Source: Oscillospiraceae bacterium
Lineage (GTDB): Bacteria; Bacillota; Clostridia; Oscillospirales; Oscillospiraceae
Reading direction: 5' to 3'
DNA length: 64,000 bases
NCBI GenBank assembly: GCA_902778115.1
Contig: CACYWG010000007.1
Coordinates: forward strand, 350-64,349
Positions 54,352 through 62,969 of this stretch are shown piece after piece (within the stretch, counting starts at the first letter, position 1; every line of letters starts with the position of its first letter). Below the pieces are notes generated by a model. That model saw only the letters and a list, made by a program, of their open reading frames with translations. It had not been told where the DNA came from and did no database searches. Position numbers and translations under genes: made by a program.

Positions 54352-55254
54352 TTATTCCCCGCGCGCAGCGAGGCTCAGGATCTTTTTCATGCGGTGGCTG
54401 AGGCAGCTCTTGCTGACGGGCGGCATGCTCAGCTGCGCCAGATCGGCAAGGCTTGCCTCGGGGTTGGCGATGCGCAGCAGCGCCGTATCCTTGAGCGGCT
54501 CCGGCAGCGCGTCCAGCCCGTAGCTGCGCACGATCAGGCGGATCGCGTCGAGCTGCTCCTGTGCGGCCGCGACCACCTTGTCGGCGTTGGCCGAGTCGCA
54601 GTTGACGCGGCGGGTGATGGTGTTGCGCATATCCTTTTCCACCTTCGCGGTCTGCACGCTCATCGAGGCGTTCATCGCGCCGACGGCGGTCAGAAAGTCC
54701 GCGATCGCGTCAGCCCGCTTGAAATACAGCAGGGCGTTGCCGCTGCGCATCGCCTCGCGCGGTTCAAAGCCCATATCCAATAGAAGGCTCATCGTCTCGC
54801 GGCTGACGCTGCGGTGCGGGGTCGACAGCTCCAGATGAAAGCCCTTTTCCGGGTCGGTGGTGCTGCCGCCGGCCAGAAAGGCGCCGCGGATGAAGGCCGT
54901 GCGCTCCTCATCCTCCTCCAGCACGCCGAAATTGACGTGGTGGGAGAGGGTGCTCTCCGGCTCCAGCCCGAAGGCGGCGAAGATCGTGCGGAGCTTGTCC
55001 GGCGCGGTGACGGCAAAGCGCAGCTTGCCCCCGGCGTTTTCGGCCGGGAGCTCGTCGAATTCCAGACCGAAGGCGCGGAAAAACAGCCGCGGCAGCAGCG
55101 CCGCGAAATCCGGCTGCGCGGTCACGAGGCGGATCTCCCGGGCGGAAAAGCTGTTGCCGTAGAGCAAAATGCCGTAGCATTCGGCGGCGGCGATATTCTT
55201 TTTTTGCGGCCGCAGGCGGCACAGTTCCGCCTTGGCTTCGGAGGAAAACGACAT
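54352..55254 (-). CDS. whiA: Sporulation/division regulator WhiA
   Basis: DNA-binding protein with an N-terminal LAGLIDADG-like homing-endonuclease fold and a C-terminal HTH. 300 residues. The start MSFSSEAKAELCRL and the segments AFIRGAFLAGGSTTDPEKGFHL (shown in part) and RRVNCDSANADKVVAAAQEQ are typical. HTH region: EASLADLAQLSMPPVSKSCL followed by SHRMKKI. In Bacillus it affects chromosome segregation and division. It normally sits after rapZ and yvcK; yvcK is absent here. Confidence 0.96.
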   Translation of the reverse strand: MSFSSEAKAELCRLRPQKKNIAAAECYGILLYGNSFSAREIRLVTAQPDFAALLPRLFFRAFGLEFDELPAENAGGKLRFAVTAPDKLRTIFAAFGLEPESTLSHHVNFGVLEEDEERTAFIRGAFLAGGSTTDPEKGFHLELSTPHRSVSRETMSLLLDMGFEPREAMRSGNALLYFKRADAIADFLTAVGAMNASMSVQTAKVEKDMRNTITRRVNCDSANADKVVAAAQEQLDAIRLIVRSYGLDALPEPLKDTALLRIANPEASLADLAQLSMPPVSKSCLSHRMKKILSLAARGE

Positions 55255-55273
55255 AGGTTCACCACTTTTTGTT

Positions 55274-55384
55274 GCCTTCCCCTAGAGGGGAAGGTGGCCC
55301 GCAGGGCCGGATGAGGTGTTTCTGTTACACATTTCCACCTCATCAGTCTCGCTGTGCTCGACAGCTTCCCCTCAAGGGGAAGCC
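55274..55384. repeat. Hairpin-bounded intergenic element, copy B2
   Basis: Starts GCCTTCCCCTAGAGGGGAAG and ends CAGCTTCCCCTCAAGGGGAA plus GCC. Inner complementary arms GATGAGGTG and CACCTCATCAGTCTCGCTGT. It occupies the rapZ-whiA gap where yvcK is usually found. Confidence 0.87.
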
Positions 55385-55390
55385 TTGACA

Positions 55391-56248
55391 CTATTTATCG
55401 ATATCGCGGTTGAGATTGACGGAGTTGACGCCGTGGGCGACAAAATAGTCGTTGAGCGCCGAGGCGAGCGCCACGCTGCGGTGCCGGCCGCCGGTGCAGC
55501 CGATGGCGATCGTCAGCGCCAGCTTCCCTTCCTCCGTGTACAGCGGCAGCAGAAAATCCATCATGTTTTCCAGCTTTTCGAGGAAGTCCCGCGTCTGCGG
55601 GCAGGCAAAGACGAACTCCTTGACCGGCAGATCCAGTCCGGACAGCTCGCGCAGATCGTCCACATAGTAGGGGTTGGGCAGGAAGCGCGCGTCGAATACG
55701 AGATCGGCCTCCATCGGCAGGCCGTGCTTGTAGCCGAAGCTCATCACCGTCACCGACAGACCGCGCTGCCGGGAATCGCCCGCAAAGAGGGCGAAGAGGC
55801 GGTTTTGCAGCATGCCGAGAGTCAGATTGGAGGTGTCGACGATATAATCCGCCCGCTCCTTCACCGGGGCGAGCAGCTCCGCCTCGCGCTTGACCGCGGT
55901 CTCGACCGAGACGCCCCTGGCCGCCAGCGGGTGGGGACGGCGGGATTCCTTGTAGCGGCGGATCAGCGTTTTGAGGTCGGCGTCCATATAGAGGATGCGG
56001 CACTGGCAGTCCATGCCGGCCAGTACGTCGATAGTGCTCAGCAGCTCCTGGAAGCCGTCCTTTTCGCGCACGTCCGTCACCAGGGCCACGCGCTCATAAC
56101 GGCCGCGGGTGGCCAGGCACAGCTCCGCAAAGCGGGGCATCAGCGCCACGGGCATGTTGTCCACGCAGTAGTAGTCCAGATCCTCCAGCACATCCGCTGC
56201 GCGGCTCTTTCCGGCGCCGGACAGGCCTGTGATAATCAGAAATTCCAT
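55391..56248 (-). CDS. rapZ: RapZ/YvcJ nucleotide-binding protein (RNase adapter family)
   Basis: P-loop NTPase; in E. coli it is an RNase E adapter, in Bacillus (YvcJ) it affects competence. 285 residues. Walker A is ITGLSGAGKSRAADVLEDL at the N-terminus. The C-terminal domain has FGYKHGLPMEADLVFDARFL, NPYYVDDLRELSG and the conserved IAIGCTGGRHRSVALA. Located between murB and whiA. Confidence 0.96.
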   Translation of the reverse strand: MEFLIITGLSGAGKSRAADVLEDLDYYCVDNMPVALMPRFAELCLATRGRYERVALVTDVREKDGFQELLSTIDVLAGMDCQCRILYMDADLKTLIRRYKESRRPHPLAARGVSVETAVKREAELLAPVKERADYIVDTSNLTLGMLQNRLFALFAGDSRQRGLSVTVMSFGYKHGLPMEADLVFDARFLPNPYYVDDLRELSGLDLPVKEFVFACPQTRDFLEKLENMMDFLLPLYTEEGKLALTIAIGCTGGRHRSVALASALNDYFVAHGVNSVNLNRDIDK

Positions 56249-56262
56249 ATTCTTTCTCCTTA

Positions 56263-56330
56263 GGCGCCCCTGTCAGGGGAGCTGGTGCGGCGCGCCTCAC
56301 GCAAGCGCCGCGGCTGAGGGGTTTCTTCTG
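56263..56330. repeat. Degenerate hairpin-bounded element (possible copy C1)
   Basis: GGCGCCCCTGTCAGGGGAGC hairpin, then an inner hairpin (GCGGCGCGCC / related arm) and GGCTGAGGGGTTTC. It keeps the left hairpin and GCTGAGGG of families A/B but not the right end. It lies between rapZ and murB. Confidence 0.55.
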
Positions 56331-56352
56331 CCGCTTGTCAGCAGCGGTGAAC

Positions 56353-57333
56353 TCAGTTGCCGATCACCAGATTGCGCTTCGGCGCGGGCGTGTCGTCGAC
56401 CAGCGTGTAATCCGGCGGCAGGATGATGATCTCCGGCTGCAGCTCCACCTGGAACTGCTCGTAAACGGTGTTTCGCACGTGCATCATCAGATCGTATACG
56501 TCTTTGGAAGTGGCGCCGCCGCGGTTGACGACGAAGCCCGCGTGCTTCTCGCTGACCTGCGCGCCGCCCACGGCATAGCCCTTGAGCCCGGCCTGGTCGA
56601 TCAGCGCCGCGGCGAAGTGCCCCTCCGGGCGCTTGAAGGCGCTGCCGGCCGAGGGCAGGTCGAGCGGCTGCTTGTCGCGCCGCTTTTCGCCCAGCTCGCG
56701 CATTTTGGCGGAAATCTCCTCTTTGCTGCCCGGCTGCAGGCGGAACACGGCACTCAGAACGACCATGCCGGCACTCTTCTGGAAGATGCTGCTGCGGTAG
56801 CCGAACATGCAGTTGGCGGCCGGGATCTCATAGAGCATCTGCTCGGGCAGATAGTAATAGACCACGCTGTCCGTGACGTCCTTCAGCTCGCCGCCGTAGG
56901 CGCCCGCGTTCATGCGCAGGCCGCCGCCCACGGTGCCCGGGATGCCGGAGGCGAATTCCAGCCCCGTCAGGCCCTGCTCACAGGCAAAGGCCGCCAGGCG
57001 CGACAGGCTCACGCCGGCCTCGGCGTAGATGGCGCCGTCCGGCAGAAGGAAGAGCTTCTGCAGCTTCTCGGTGCTCAGCAGCAGCAGGTCGGGCAGGCCC
57101 TCGTCGGGAAAGAGGATGTTGCTGCCGTTGCCCAGCGGAAAGGGCGCAACGTGGTTTTCCCGCAGGATGGCGCAGAGCCTGGTCAGTCCCGTCAGGTCCG
57201 AGGGTACGGCCAGCGCGCGCGCAGGCCCCCCGATATGAAAGCTGCTGTGCGCGCTCATCGGCTCGTTTTCCAGCAGGGTCATCCCCGGCAGCTGTTCCTT
57301 GATCTCCTGAATGGCTTTTTCCAGATTTTCCAT
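56353..57333 (-). CDS. murB: UDP-N-acetylenolpyruvoylglucosamine reductase
   Basis: FAD-dependent enzyme of peptidoglycan precursor synthesis. 326 residues. FAD-binding segments are PLGNGSNILFPDEG and GLEFASGIPGTVGGGLRMNA with GAYGGELKD. It is type II MurB: the catalytic Ser is in SAGSAFKRPEG, and the last block is SEKHAGFVVNRGGATSKDV. Co-oriented with hprK and rapZ as in many Firmicutes. Confidence 0.97.
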   Translation of the reverse strand: MENLEKAIQEIKEQLPGMTLLENEPMSAHSSFHIGGPARALAVPSDLTGLTRLCAILRENHVAPFPLGNGSNILFPDEGLPDLLLLSTEKLQKLFLLPDGAIYAEAGVSLSRLAAFACEQGLTGLEFASGIPGTVGGGLRMNAGAYGGELKDVTDSVVYYYLPEQMLYEIPAANCMFGYRSSIFQKSAGMVVLSAVFRLQPGSKEEISAKMRELGEKRRDKQPLDLPSAGSAFKRPEGHFAAALIDQAGLKGYAVGGAQVSEKHAGFVVNRGGATSKDVYDLMMHVRNTVYEQFQVELQPEIIILPPDYTLVDDTPAPKRNLVIGN

Positions 57334-57357
57334 AGATAAACCCCTAAAACAGCAAAA

Positions 57358-58293
57358 TTACAGCGCGGCGTCGATGGCGGCGTCGTGGGCGGCGGTCAGC
57401 GCCTCGGCGGCGTTGTAGCCCATCTTCTTCTGGCGGTTGTTCATGGCGGCCAGCTCGAGGATGACGGCGAGGTTGCGTCCGGGGCGCACCGGGATCGTCA
57501 CCTTCGGCAGCTCCACGCCGAGGATCGTTTCCGTCTCCTCGGTCAGACCCAGCCGGTCGTAGGCCTTGCCGTCGATCCAGGGCTCCATCAGCACCACAAG
57601 GTCGATGCCGCCCTCCGGCTTGACGGCGCCCACGCCGTAGATGTGCCGGACGTTGATGACGCCGATGCCGCGCAGCTCCATGTAATAGCGGATCATCTCC
57701 GGAGCCGCGCCGTGCAGGCGCTGGTGGTTGATTTTCCGGATCTCCACCGCGTCGTCCGCGATCAGGCGGTGGCCGCGCTTGATCAGCTCCAGGGCGGTCT
57801 CACTCTTGCCGATGCCGCTGTCGCCCAGCAGCAGCACGCCCTCGCCGTAGATCTCCACCAGCACGCCGTGGATCGTGCAGCGCGGCGCCAGGTGCCGGTG
57901 CAGGGAAACGATCACGTCGGCCATGAATTCGGAGGTGTCCTCGTCGGTGATGAAGAGGTTGCGGTCGTATTTTTCGGCCATGGCCACGCACTCGGATGAG
58001 GGCTTGACGCCGTGGCAGATCACCAGCGCGGCAATGTCGTACTGCATGAAGCGCTCATAGGCGCGCAGCCTCTCCTGCGAGCTGAGCGTGCTGAGATAGG
58101 TGCTCTCCACGTGGCCGATCATCTGCAGACGGTGCGGATCGAAATAGTTATAAAAGCCGGCCAGCTGCAGGGCCGGGCGGTTGACGTCCGCGGTGGTCAG
58201 CAGGGCGGTCTCATAGTCCTTTGAGGTGTGCAGCGGGCGCAGATGGTGCTCTTCGACCACGGTTTTCAGCTTGACGGAATACTTGCTGCGCAT
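57358..58293 (-). CDS. hprK: HPr kinase/phosphorylase
   Basis: Bifunctional Ser46 kinase/phosphorylase of HPr, the master sensor of carbon catabolite repression in Firmicutes. 311 residues. Walker A LLLGDSGIGKSETALEL (near residue 155) is followed by GHRLIADDAVEI. The family signature is in ELRGIGVINVRHIYGVGAV. ATG at 58293 has AAGGAGGAA upstream. Its own promoter starts the hprK-murB-rapZ-whiA-dnaE run. Confidence 0.97.
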   Translation of the reverse strand: MRSKYSVKLKTVVEEHHLRPLHTSKDYETALLTTADVNRPALQLAGFYNYFDPHRLQMIGHVESTYLSTLSSQERLRAYERFMQYDIAALVICHGVKPSSECVAMAEKYDRNLFITDEDTSEFMADVIVSLHRHLAPRCTIHGVLVEIYGEGVLLLGDSGIGKSETALELIKRGHRLIADDAVEIRKINHQRLHGAAPEMIRYYMELRGIGVINVRHIYGVGAVKPEGGIDLVVLMEPWIDGKAYDRLGLTEETETILGVELPKVTIPVRPGRNLAVILELAAMNNRQKKMGYNAAEALTAAHDAAIDAAL

Positions 58294-58336
58294 GGGCGTT
58301 CCTCCTTGGCAGATGCTGCCGATATATTCTATTCCT

Positions 58337-58365
58337 ATTGTACCCGCCCGGACCGGCTTTGGCAA
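58337..58365 (-). promoter_or_regulatory. hprK promoter
   Basis: Minus strand: TTGCCA (58360-58365), 17 nt, TACAAT (58337-58342). Confidence 0.6.
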
Positions 58366-58396
58366 CCATTTTCTTCACGCACCCGGGAATGTCATG

Positions 58397-58424
58397 AAAA
58401 AGGGATGAGGCAGAGCCTCATCCC
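58397..58424 (-). terminator. Terminator after the PIG-L deacetylase
   Basis: GGGATGAGGC / GCCTCATCCC stem with a 3-nt loop; on the minus strand it is followed by TTTTTC. The upstream arm includes the PIG-L stop codon. Confidence 0.85.
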
Positions 58425-59752
58425 TCGGTTTCACTTGACAAATGCTCCATCAGGTCATTGCGCGCCTCGTCCTCGCCCACCGTGCTGCGGTAAAGACCGA
58501 AGCGGTGGCTGTCCATGGGCGAATCAAACGAGTAGACCGTGAAAGTCCAGTGCTGCTGCGACAGATGCTCGGCATAGGCGTCGAGCGCGATCTCATAGGC
58601 CGTCCGGCCGCCGAAGGCCTCCAGCGGCGTTTCATAATCCAGGATCGTGGGCTCGTCCCCATAGAGGTGCAGGTAGAATTTGGGCGTATCCCAGGCACCG
58701 TATTTCTCGGCGCTGTCTGAAAAGCGCGCCGGGTCGGCGGCGGCCTCGACGGCGGTCGTCAGAGCGATCGCGGAGAGCATGTGCACGGCGTGGCCGTACT
58801 CGCCGTCCAGATCGTGCCCGAGCACGACCTGCGGGCGGAAGCGGCGGATCTGTTCGACCTGGAAATCAACGAAGACCTCCTCACCGTAGTAGTAGCGGGC
58901 GTCGGCCAGCGTGTTCATCACCCAGTCCCGCAGACCGGTGGTCACCGGGTAGTGGTGAAGTCCGGCGGTCCAGAGGCCGTTGAGCAGCTCGTGGCAGCGG
59001 AAGCGTTCCGTGCCGATGTAGGGCGAGGTCATGTAGGCGACCTGCACGTTCAGGCCGCGGGACTCATAAGCGGGGATCACGCCGCCGAAGAAGATGAACT
59101 CGTCGTCGGCATGGGCGGAGAAAAGCAGGATGTCCGCCTGCTCATAGGGCGGCTCCCAGCGCTGCACCCAGTCGGGCAGGATCCCGGTGCCGAATGCGAA
59201 AAGATCGCAGAGCGCCACCGGCTCGCCGCCGAGCCGCAGCGTGATTTCCTGCGCAGGCGACGGCAGCTCGACGTACTCGTGCATGTAGCCCTGCGCGCCG
59301 CATTCGATCGCGCCGTCCGGCGTCTCAAGGGTCCAGGGCTGCGGATGGTCATTCCAGACCAGGTACAGTCCGGCGATCGGCTGCTCGGCGTGAAGGACGA
59401 GCGTATAGCCGCCGGGCAGATCCGCATAAGTCATGAAATCCCCGTCCAGGAGCCTGGGCTCCCAATCGGAGGGCGCCAGCGTCAGCTGGAGCTGCTCGGC
59501 CGGCCAGTCCGGCGCGGGCGTCGGCTCCGGGGTAGGCTCCGGCGTCGGTTCCGGGGTGACTTCGGGTGTGGGCTCCGGCGTCGGCACCGGCGTGGATTCC
59601 GGCTCAGACGCTGCGGTCGGCGCGGGGGTGACCGCGGCACCCGGCGCAGGAGGCCCAAAGGGGAGAAGATTCCGCTGCTGCAGCATCAAACCCGCGGCAG
59701 AAAGCAGCATGAGGATGATCACAACGATGAGAAAACGGCGAACGTATTTCAT
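58418..59752 (-). CDS. Secreted/anchored PIG-L family deacetylase
   Basis: Predicted zinc-dependent N-acetyl-hexosamine deacetylase outside the membrane. 444 residues. N-terminal signal-anchor (FLIVVIILMLLSAAGLML), then a stalk of EPTPEPTP repeats (about residues 40-82). A beta-rich domain (about 85-205) precedes the PIG-L domain, with the metal motif FSAHADDEFIFFGG and the HxxH element GHDLDGEYGHAVHML. ATG at 59752 follows AAGGAA. The substrate is unknown; a cell-surface glycan is a reasonable guess. Confidence 0.87.
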   Translation of the reverse strand: MKYVRRFLIVVIILMLLSAAGLMLQQRNLLPFGPPAPGAAVTPAPTAASEPESTPVPTPEPTPEVTPEPTPEPTPEPTPAPDWPAEQLQLTLAPSDWEPRLLDGDFMTYADLPGGYTLVLHAEQPIAGLYLVWNDHPQPWTLETPDGAIECGAQGYMHEYVELPSPAQEITLRLGGEPVALCDLFAFGTGILPDWVQRWEPPYEQADILLFSAHADDEFIFFGGVIPAYESRGLNVQVAYMTSPYIGTERFRCHELLNGLWTAGLHHYPVTTGLRDWVMNTLADARYYYGEEVFVDFQVEQIRRFRPQVVLGHDLDGEYGHAVHMLSAIALTTAVEAAADPARFSDSAEKYGAWDTPKFYLHLYGDEPTILDYETPLEAFGGRTAYEIALDAYAEHLSQQHWTFTVYSFDSPMDSHRFGLYRSTVGEDEARNDLMEHLSSETEG

Positions 59753-59776
59753 TTGACTGTTCCTTTTCAACGCAAT

Positions 59777-59799
59777 GCCCCCGCCCGACGGGCGGGGGC
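59777..59799 (-). other. GC hairpin upstream of the PIG-L gene
   Basis: Perfect GCCCCCGCCC / GGGCGGGGGC stem with GAC loop, no U-tract on either strand. It lies between two co-directional genes and may be a transcript-stabilising or attenuating structure. Confidence 0.6.
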
Positions 59800-59822
59800 G
59801 GTATGTTTGGATGGCCGGAGGA

Positions 59823-60620
59823 TCAAAGATAGCTGCCGACGGCCTCCTGGACGGCATAGTAGATCGAGTACAGCAGGCTGAGGCCCTGCGTGGAGACCCA
59901 CTTGCCGTTGATCTTCAGCACGGTCAGCTCGCCGTCGTCCTCCTCGGGCTCGTCCAGCTCGCTGCCGGTGATCGTGATGAGGTACTCCAGGTCGTAGCCC
60001 TCGGTAATTTCGGCGCCCTTGAGCTTCTGACCGATGGTCTTCAGGCACTCGATGCAGGCCTTGACGTCCTTGACGTCCATATCGAGATCCTCGGCCAGAT
60101 CCTTCAGGTCGCCGCTCTTGAGCTTGCCGAGCGTCTTGCCCAGCGCGGCGTAATCCTCGCCCAGGGACTTGAGGTCGCTCTTGTAGTCCTTCAGCTCGTC
60201 GCGGTCGAGCTTTTCCTCGACCTCTTTGTCGTTTTTGTAGCGGATCTTGAAGTTTTTGCCGTATTCGTCCCGCTTGTCCTGATGGGCGTCGGCGGCGTCC
60301 TCCTCGAGCTCCTCGAAGCGATCCTCGAATTCGTCGCTGTCGTCGGCAAGACGGATGAGTTTGGCGGCGTTGTTGCCCTCGATCCCGCCGATCATGTCCC
60401 TGACGACGGTCTCGACCTCGATCTCCTTGGCGTTGGCGTATTTCTCCAGCACCTTGATCGGTGTGGTCCGGCTGCTGCTGTTGAACAGCAGGAGGCACAG
60501 GCCGACGATCAGCGCGGCCGCCACGAGGACAACGGCGGCGATGACGGCGATCTTCTTCCAGTCGGGGCGCTTCTTCTGCCCGTCAAATTCGGGCTGGGCC
60601 ACAAAATTTCTATCGTCCAT
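59823..60620 (-). CDS. Single-pass membrane protein with charged extracellular domain, unknown
   Basis: 265 residues. A short cytoplasmic N-terminus (QKKRPDWKK) and a transmembrane segment (IAVIAAVVLVAAALIVGLCL) precede an extracytoplasmic domain very rich in Asp/Glu/Lys. The domain start (PIKVLEKYANAKEIEVETVV) and end (GELTVLKINGKWVSTQGL) resemble small DUF4878-like or NTF2-like lipoprotein domains, but I cannot assign it. Start ATG follows AAGGAGA. The upstream 465 bp contain no gene. Confidence 0.7.
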   Translation of the reverse strand: MDDRNFVAQPEFDGQKKRPDWKKIAVIAAVVLVAAALIVGLCLLLFNSSSRTTPIKVLEKYANAKEIEVETVVRDMIGGIEGNNAAKLIRLADDSDEFEDRFEELEEDAADAHQDKRDEYGKNFKIRYKNDKEVEEKLDRDELKDYKSDLKSLGEDYAALGKTLGKLKSGDLKDLAEDLDMDVKDVKACIECLKTIGQKLKGAEITEGYDLEYLITITGSELDEPEEDDGELTVLKINGKWVSTQGLSLLYSIYYAVQEAVGSYL

Positions 60621-60712
60621 GATGAGTCTCCTTTGCCTGATGTTTTCCGAAAGCTGTTAAAAATATTTTATAACAATCTTTCCGACAGGTCAAGAAAAAA
60701 GCCGACAGAAAC

Positions 60713-60751
60713 AAAAGAAGCAGCCGCCCCGATGGGGTGACTGCTTCTTTT
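60713..60751 (-). terminator. Terminator-like hairpin, second copy
   Basis: Arms GAAGCAGCCGCCCC and GGGGTGACTGCTTC, T-run on the minus strand; near-duplicate of 61051-61085. Confidence 0.7.
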
Positions 60752-60890
60752 GGCTGATCTGCATACTGAAGATGCAGCAAATGTAAGGTTTCGGGAAGGA
60801 AGATATTGTGAAAGAACCCTACGCCCAGGAGGGGTGTCTTTCACGTACAATAACCCCGCCGCGCAGATAAGTTTGCGAAGCAAACTTGCT

Positions 60891-60932
60891 CCAGGAAAAA
60901 AGCCAGCTCCTTCGAGCTGGCTTTTTTCCTGG
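60891..60932 (-). terminator. Terminator-like hairpin after the tRNA-Thr fragment
   Basis: CCAGGAAAAAAGCCAGCTC / GAGCTGGCTTTTTTCCTGG with CTTC loop; symmetric. Confidence 0.75.
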
Positions 60933-60958
60933 AGCTGATACCCAGATTCGAACTGGGG
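60930..60958 (-). pseudogene. tRNA-Thr 3'-end fragment
   Basis: 29 bp identical to 61086-61114, the CCA end, acceptor 3' strand and T-arm of the intact tRNA-Thr. The rest of the tRNA is replaced by unrelated CGAGCG-rich sequence. It is followed by its own terminator-like hairpin. Confidence 0.85.
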
Positions 60959-61050
60959 CGCCGCCGCTCGCCATGCGAGCACGCTGCGCCGCAAGATCCG
61001 CTCGCTGCGCTCGCTCAAACAGTCCCCAGTTCGAATACTTACAGATATGA

Positions 61051-61085
61051 AAAAGACAGCCGCCCCAATGGGGTGACTGTCTTTC
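61051..61085 (-). terminator. Terminator of the tRNA-Asp/tRNA-Thr operon
   Basis: Minus strand AAAGACAGTCACCCC pairs with GGGGCGGCTGTCTTT, followed by TTCAT; starts right after the tRNA-Thr CCA end. Confidence 0.85.
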
Positions 61086-61161
<76 letters not shown>

Positions 61162-61193
61162 AAAATTCATGCCCCTTACAGAAGGGGCATGAG

Positions 61194-61270
61194 TGGCGAC
61201 CGAGAAGGGACTTGAACCCTCGACCTCCGGCGTGACAGGCCGGCGTTCTAACCGACTGAACCACTCGGCC
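61194..61270 (-). tRNA. tRNA-Asp (GTC anticodon)
   Basis: 77 nt on the minus strand. Acceptor GGCCGAG/CTCGGTC, anticodon stem GCCGG/CCGGC-type with loop CTGTCAC (anticodon GTC), T-arm GAGGG-TTCAAGT-CCCTT, discriminator G and encoded CCA. It lies 32 bp upstream of tRNA-Thr. Confidence 0.96.
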
Positions 61271-61281
61271 ACGGCTGGATT

Positions 61282-61310
61282 ATAATATCAAATCGTCCCG
61301 GCTTTGTCAA
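61282..61310 (-). promoter_or_regulatory. Promoter of the tRNA-Asp/tRNA-Thr operon
   Basis: Minus strand: consensus TTGACA (61305-61310), 17 nt, TATTAT (61282-61287). Confidence 0.8.
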
Positions 61311-61330
61311 CACTTTTTTGAAAGATTATC

Positions 61331-61368
61331 GAAAAACACCCGCTCCCATGCAGGGAACGGGTGTTTTT
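61331..61368. terminator. Terminator after the ABC-2 permease
   Basis: AAAAACACCCGTTCCC-type stem (minus strand) with complementary arm ending in GTGTTTTTC; symmetric T-runs. Confidence 0.85.
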
Positions 61369-61373
61369 CTGCA

Positions 61374-62969
61374 TCACAGCGCCCGGAATTTTGCTTCTCC
61401 GCGCGTCGTCAGCCAGCGCCACAGCAGCAGGCACAGCAGCAGCACCAGTCCCAGAAGTCCGCCGGCGATCGCAAGAGGCGGGACCGTGTCGCCGAAAATC
61501 AGGACGATCAGGAGCGGCAGCATCAGCAGCCCCATCGTGCCGAGCATCGTTACGGCCACAGCCATGCCCGTCTTGACGGCCTGGGTCTCGTTGATCCAGT
61601 CCAGATTCGGGTGGCGCAGGTTCTCAAAGAGCCCCAGCAGGCCGGTGAACAGCACGCAGGCGGAGGGCAGCAGGAAGAGCAGGAGCGCGTCAAGCGGCGC
61701 GGGCCGGAGCAGCACAACGAAGATCGCCGAGCAGATCAGCATCGGCGGCACCGCGATCAGCAGGTGCATGCGGAGCTTGGCGCGCAGGACCTGGCGCGGC
61801 GTGACCGGCAGGGACTGCAGCAGCCACAGGCTTTTGCCCTCGAGCGAGATGCTCGGCGCGGTGACCGTGCACATGGCCGCCATGAAGCAGAGCCCGAGCA
61901 GCAGAAGAAGCGGCAGAAATTCGCCGAGGCCGGGCATGGACAGCAGCGGCGCGAGGCTTTCGCGCTTGACGATCAGAAAGACCGCCGCGACCGGGGCCAT
62001 GATCACGCCCAGGGCGCTGTTGAGGATGTAGGAGGGGCAGGCGGCAAAGCGCTTGAACTCGCGGCGCAGCAGCGCGCGGTCCGGAGAGACGGCGTCCACC
62101 GCCTTTTCGACGTACTTCACCTTCGCAATGCTGCTCTTGGCGGTTGCGGTCTTCACGAAGCTGCGCTCCAGAGCCACCCAGATCAGCAGGAGCAGGGCGG
62201 CGGTGAGCAGCGCCAGCGCGCCGAGGGCAAGCAGATCGCCGCCGACGCAGGCCCGGCCGAGCCAGACCAGCGGCGCGACGCCGCCGATCGCATGGGCAAG
62301 CGGCGTGGGATCGGCCGCAAGATTGGTGATCCAGATGTTCATGCGCGAGATCGCGACGAAATACACCGCCAGGAAGGCCAGCGACAGCACGACCGTCATC
62401 AGCGACTGGTTGCGTACCCGGGCGGAGATCAGATGCAGCAGGAAGCCGAAGACCGAGGAGAGCGCCAGCGAGATCAGCGGCAGCAGCACGAAGAGCACGG
62501 CGAAGCTGCACAGAAAGCTGCCGAGGGAGAAGCCCGCCGCCTGGAACCAGGCGAGCATCGCCGGGCCGGCGACGATCAGGTCGAAGAGCAGATTCATCAC
62601 CAGCAGCAGGAGCATGCGGCTGAGCAGCACCTCGCCCGGCTTGACCGGCATCGACAGCAGCAGGTCGTTGTCCGTGGCCTCATAGAGCTGCGCTTTGGCA
62701 GAGAAAACGCTGCCGACGAACATCAGCGCAAAGGCCATCAGCGAAGCCAGCGCGAAATAGATCGCGCCGAGACCCGCGGCGGAAAAAGGCCCCGCCAGGG
62801 TATCGAAGGTCGTATACAGCATGAAGGCGAAGTAGCCGAAGGTGTAGAGCATCAGCACGGCAAAGCCGAGGATCTGCGCCTTCGAGCGCTTGCGCGTGCT
62901 GCGGTTGGCGCCGGTCAGCGAGCTTTTCAGCGACGCCAGACGGACGCGAAACAGAGCCTTAAGCCTCAT
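61374..62969 (-). CDS. ABC-2 type exporter permease
   Basis: 531 residues with about twelve hydrophobic segments, of the large clostridial putative ABC exporter class. A cytoplasmic N-terminus rich in Arg/Lys precedes TM1. Segments such as ATDNDLLLSMPVKPGEVLLS and GKSLWLLQSLPVTPRQVLRA are the repeated coupling-loop motifs seen in each half of this family. It overlaps the ATPase gene by 11 bp. The substrate is unknown. Confidence 0.85.
   Translation of the reverse strand: MRLKALFRVRLASLKSSLTGANRSTRKRSKAQILGFAVLMLYTFGYFAFMLYTTFDTLAGPFSAAGLGAIYFALASLMAFALMFVGSVFSAKAQLYEATDNDLLLSMPVKPGEVLLSRMLLLLVMNLLFDLIVAGPAMLAWFQAAGFSLGSFLCSFAVLFVLLPLISLALSSVFGFLLHLISARVRNQSLMTVVLSLAFLAVYFVAISRMNIWITNLAADPTPLAHAIGGVAPLVWLGRACVGGDLLALGALALLTAALLLLIWVALERSFVKTATAKSSIAKVKYVEKAVDAVSPDRALLRREFKRFAACPSYILNSALGVIMAPVAAVFLIVKRESLAPLLSMPGLGEFLPLLLLLGLCFMAAMCTVTAPSISLEGKSLWLLQSLPVTPRQVLRAKLRMHLLIAVPPMLICSAIFVVLLRPAPLDALLLFLLPSACVLFTGLLGLFENLRHPNLDWINETQAVKTGMAVAVTMLGTMGLLMLPLLIVLIFGDTVPPLAIAGGLLGLVLLLCLLLWRWLTTRGEAKFRAL

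Larger units (their letters stand above)
60621..61050. repeat. Gene-free repeat region with a duplicated tRNA-Thr 3' end
   Basis: No gene is seen here. Contents from left: hairpin with T-run on the minus strand (60713-60751, CAGCCGCCCC-type), near-identical in sequence to that after tRNA-Thr (61051-61085). Then a small hairpin GTTTGCGAAGCAAAC (60871-60885), a strong terminator-like stem (60891-60932), the tRNA-Thr fragment (60930-60958), a CGAGCG-rich segment (60959-61023), and CCCCAGTTCGAAT (61024-61036), an inverted T-arm copy. Confidence 0.7.
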
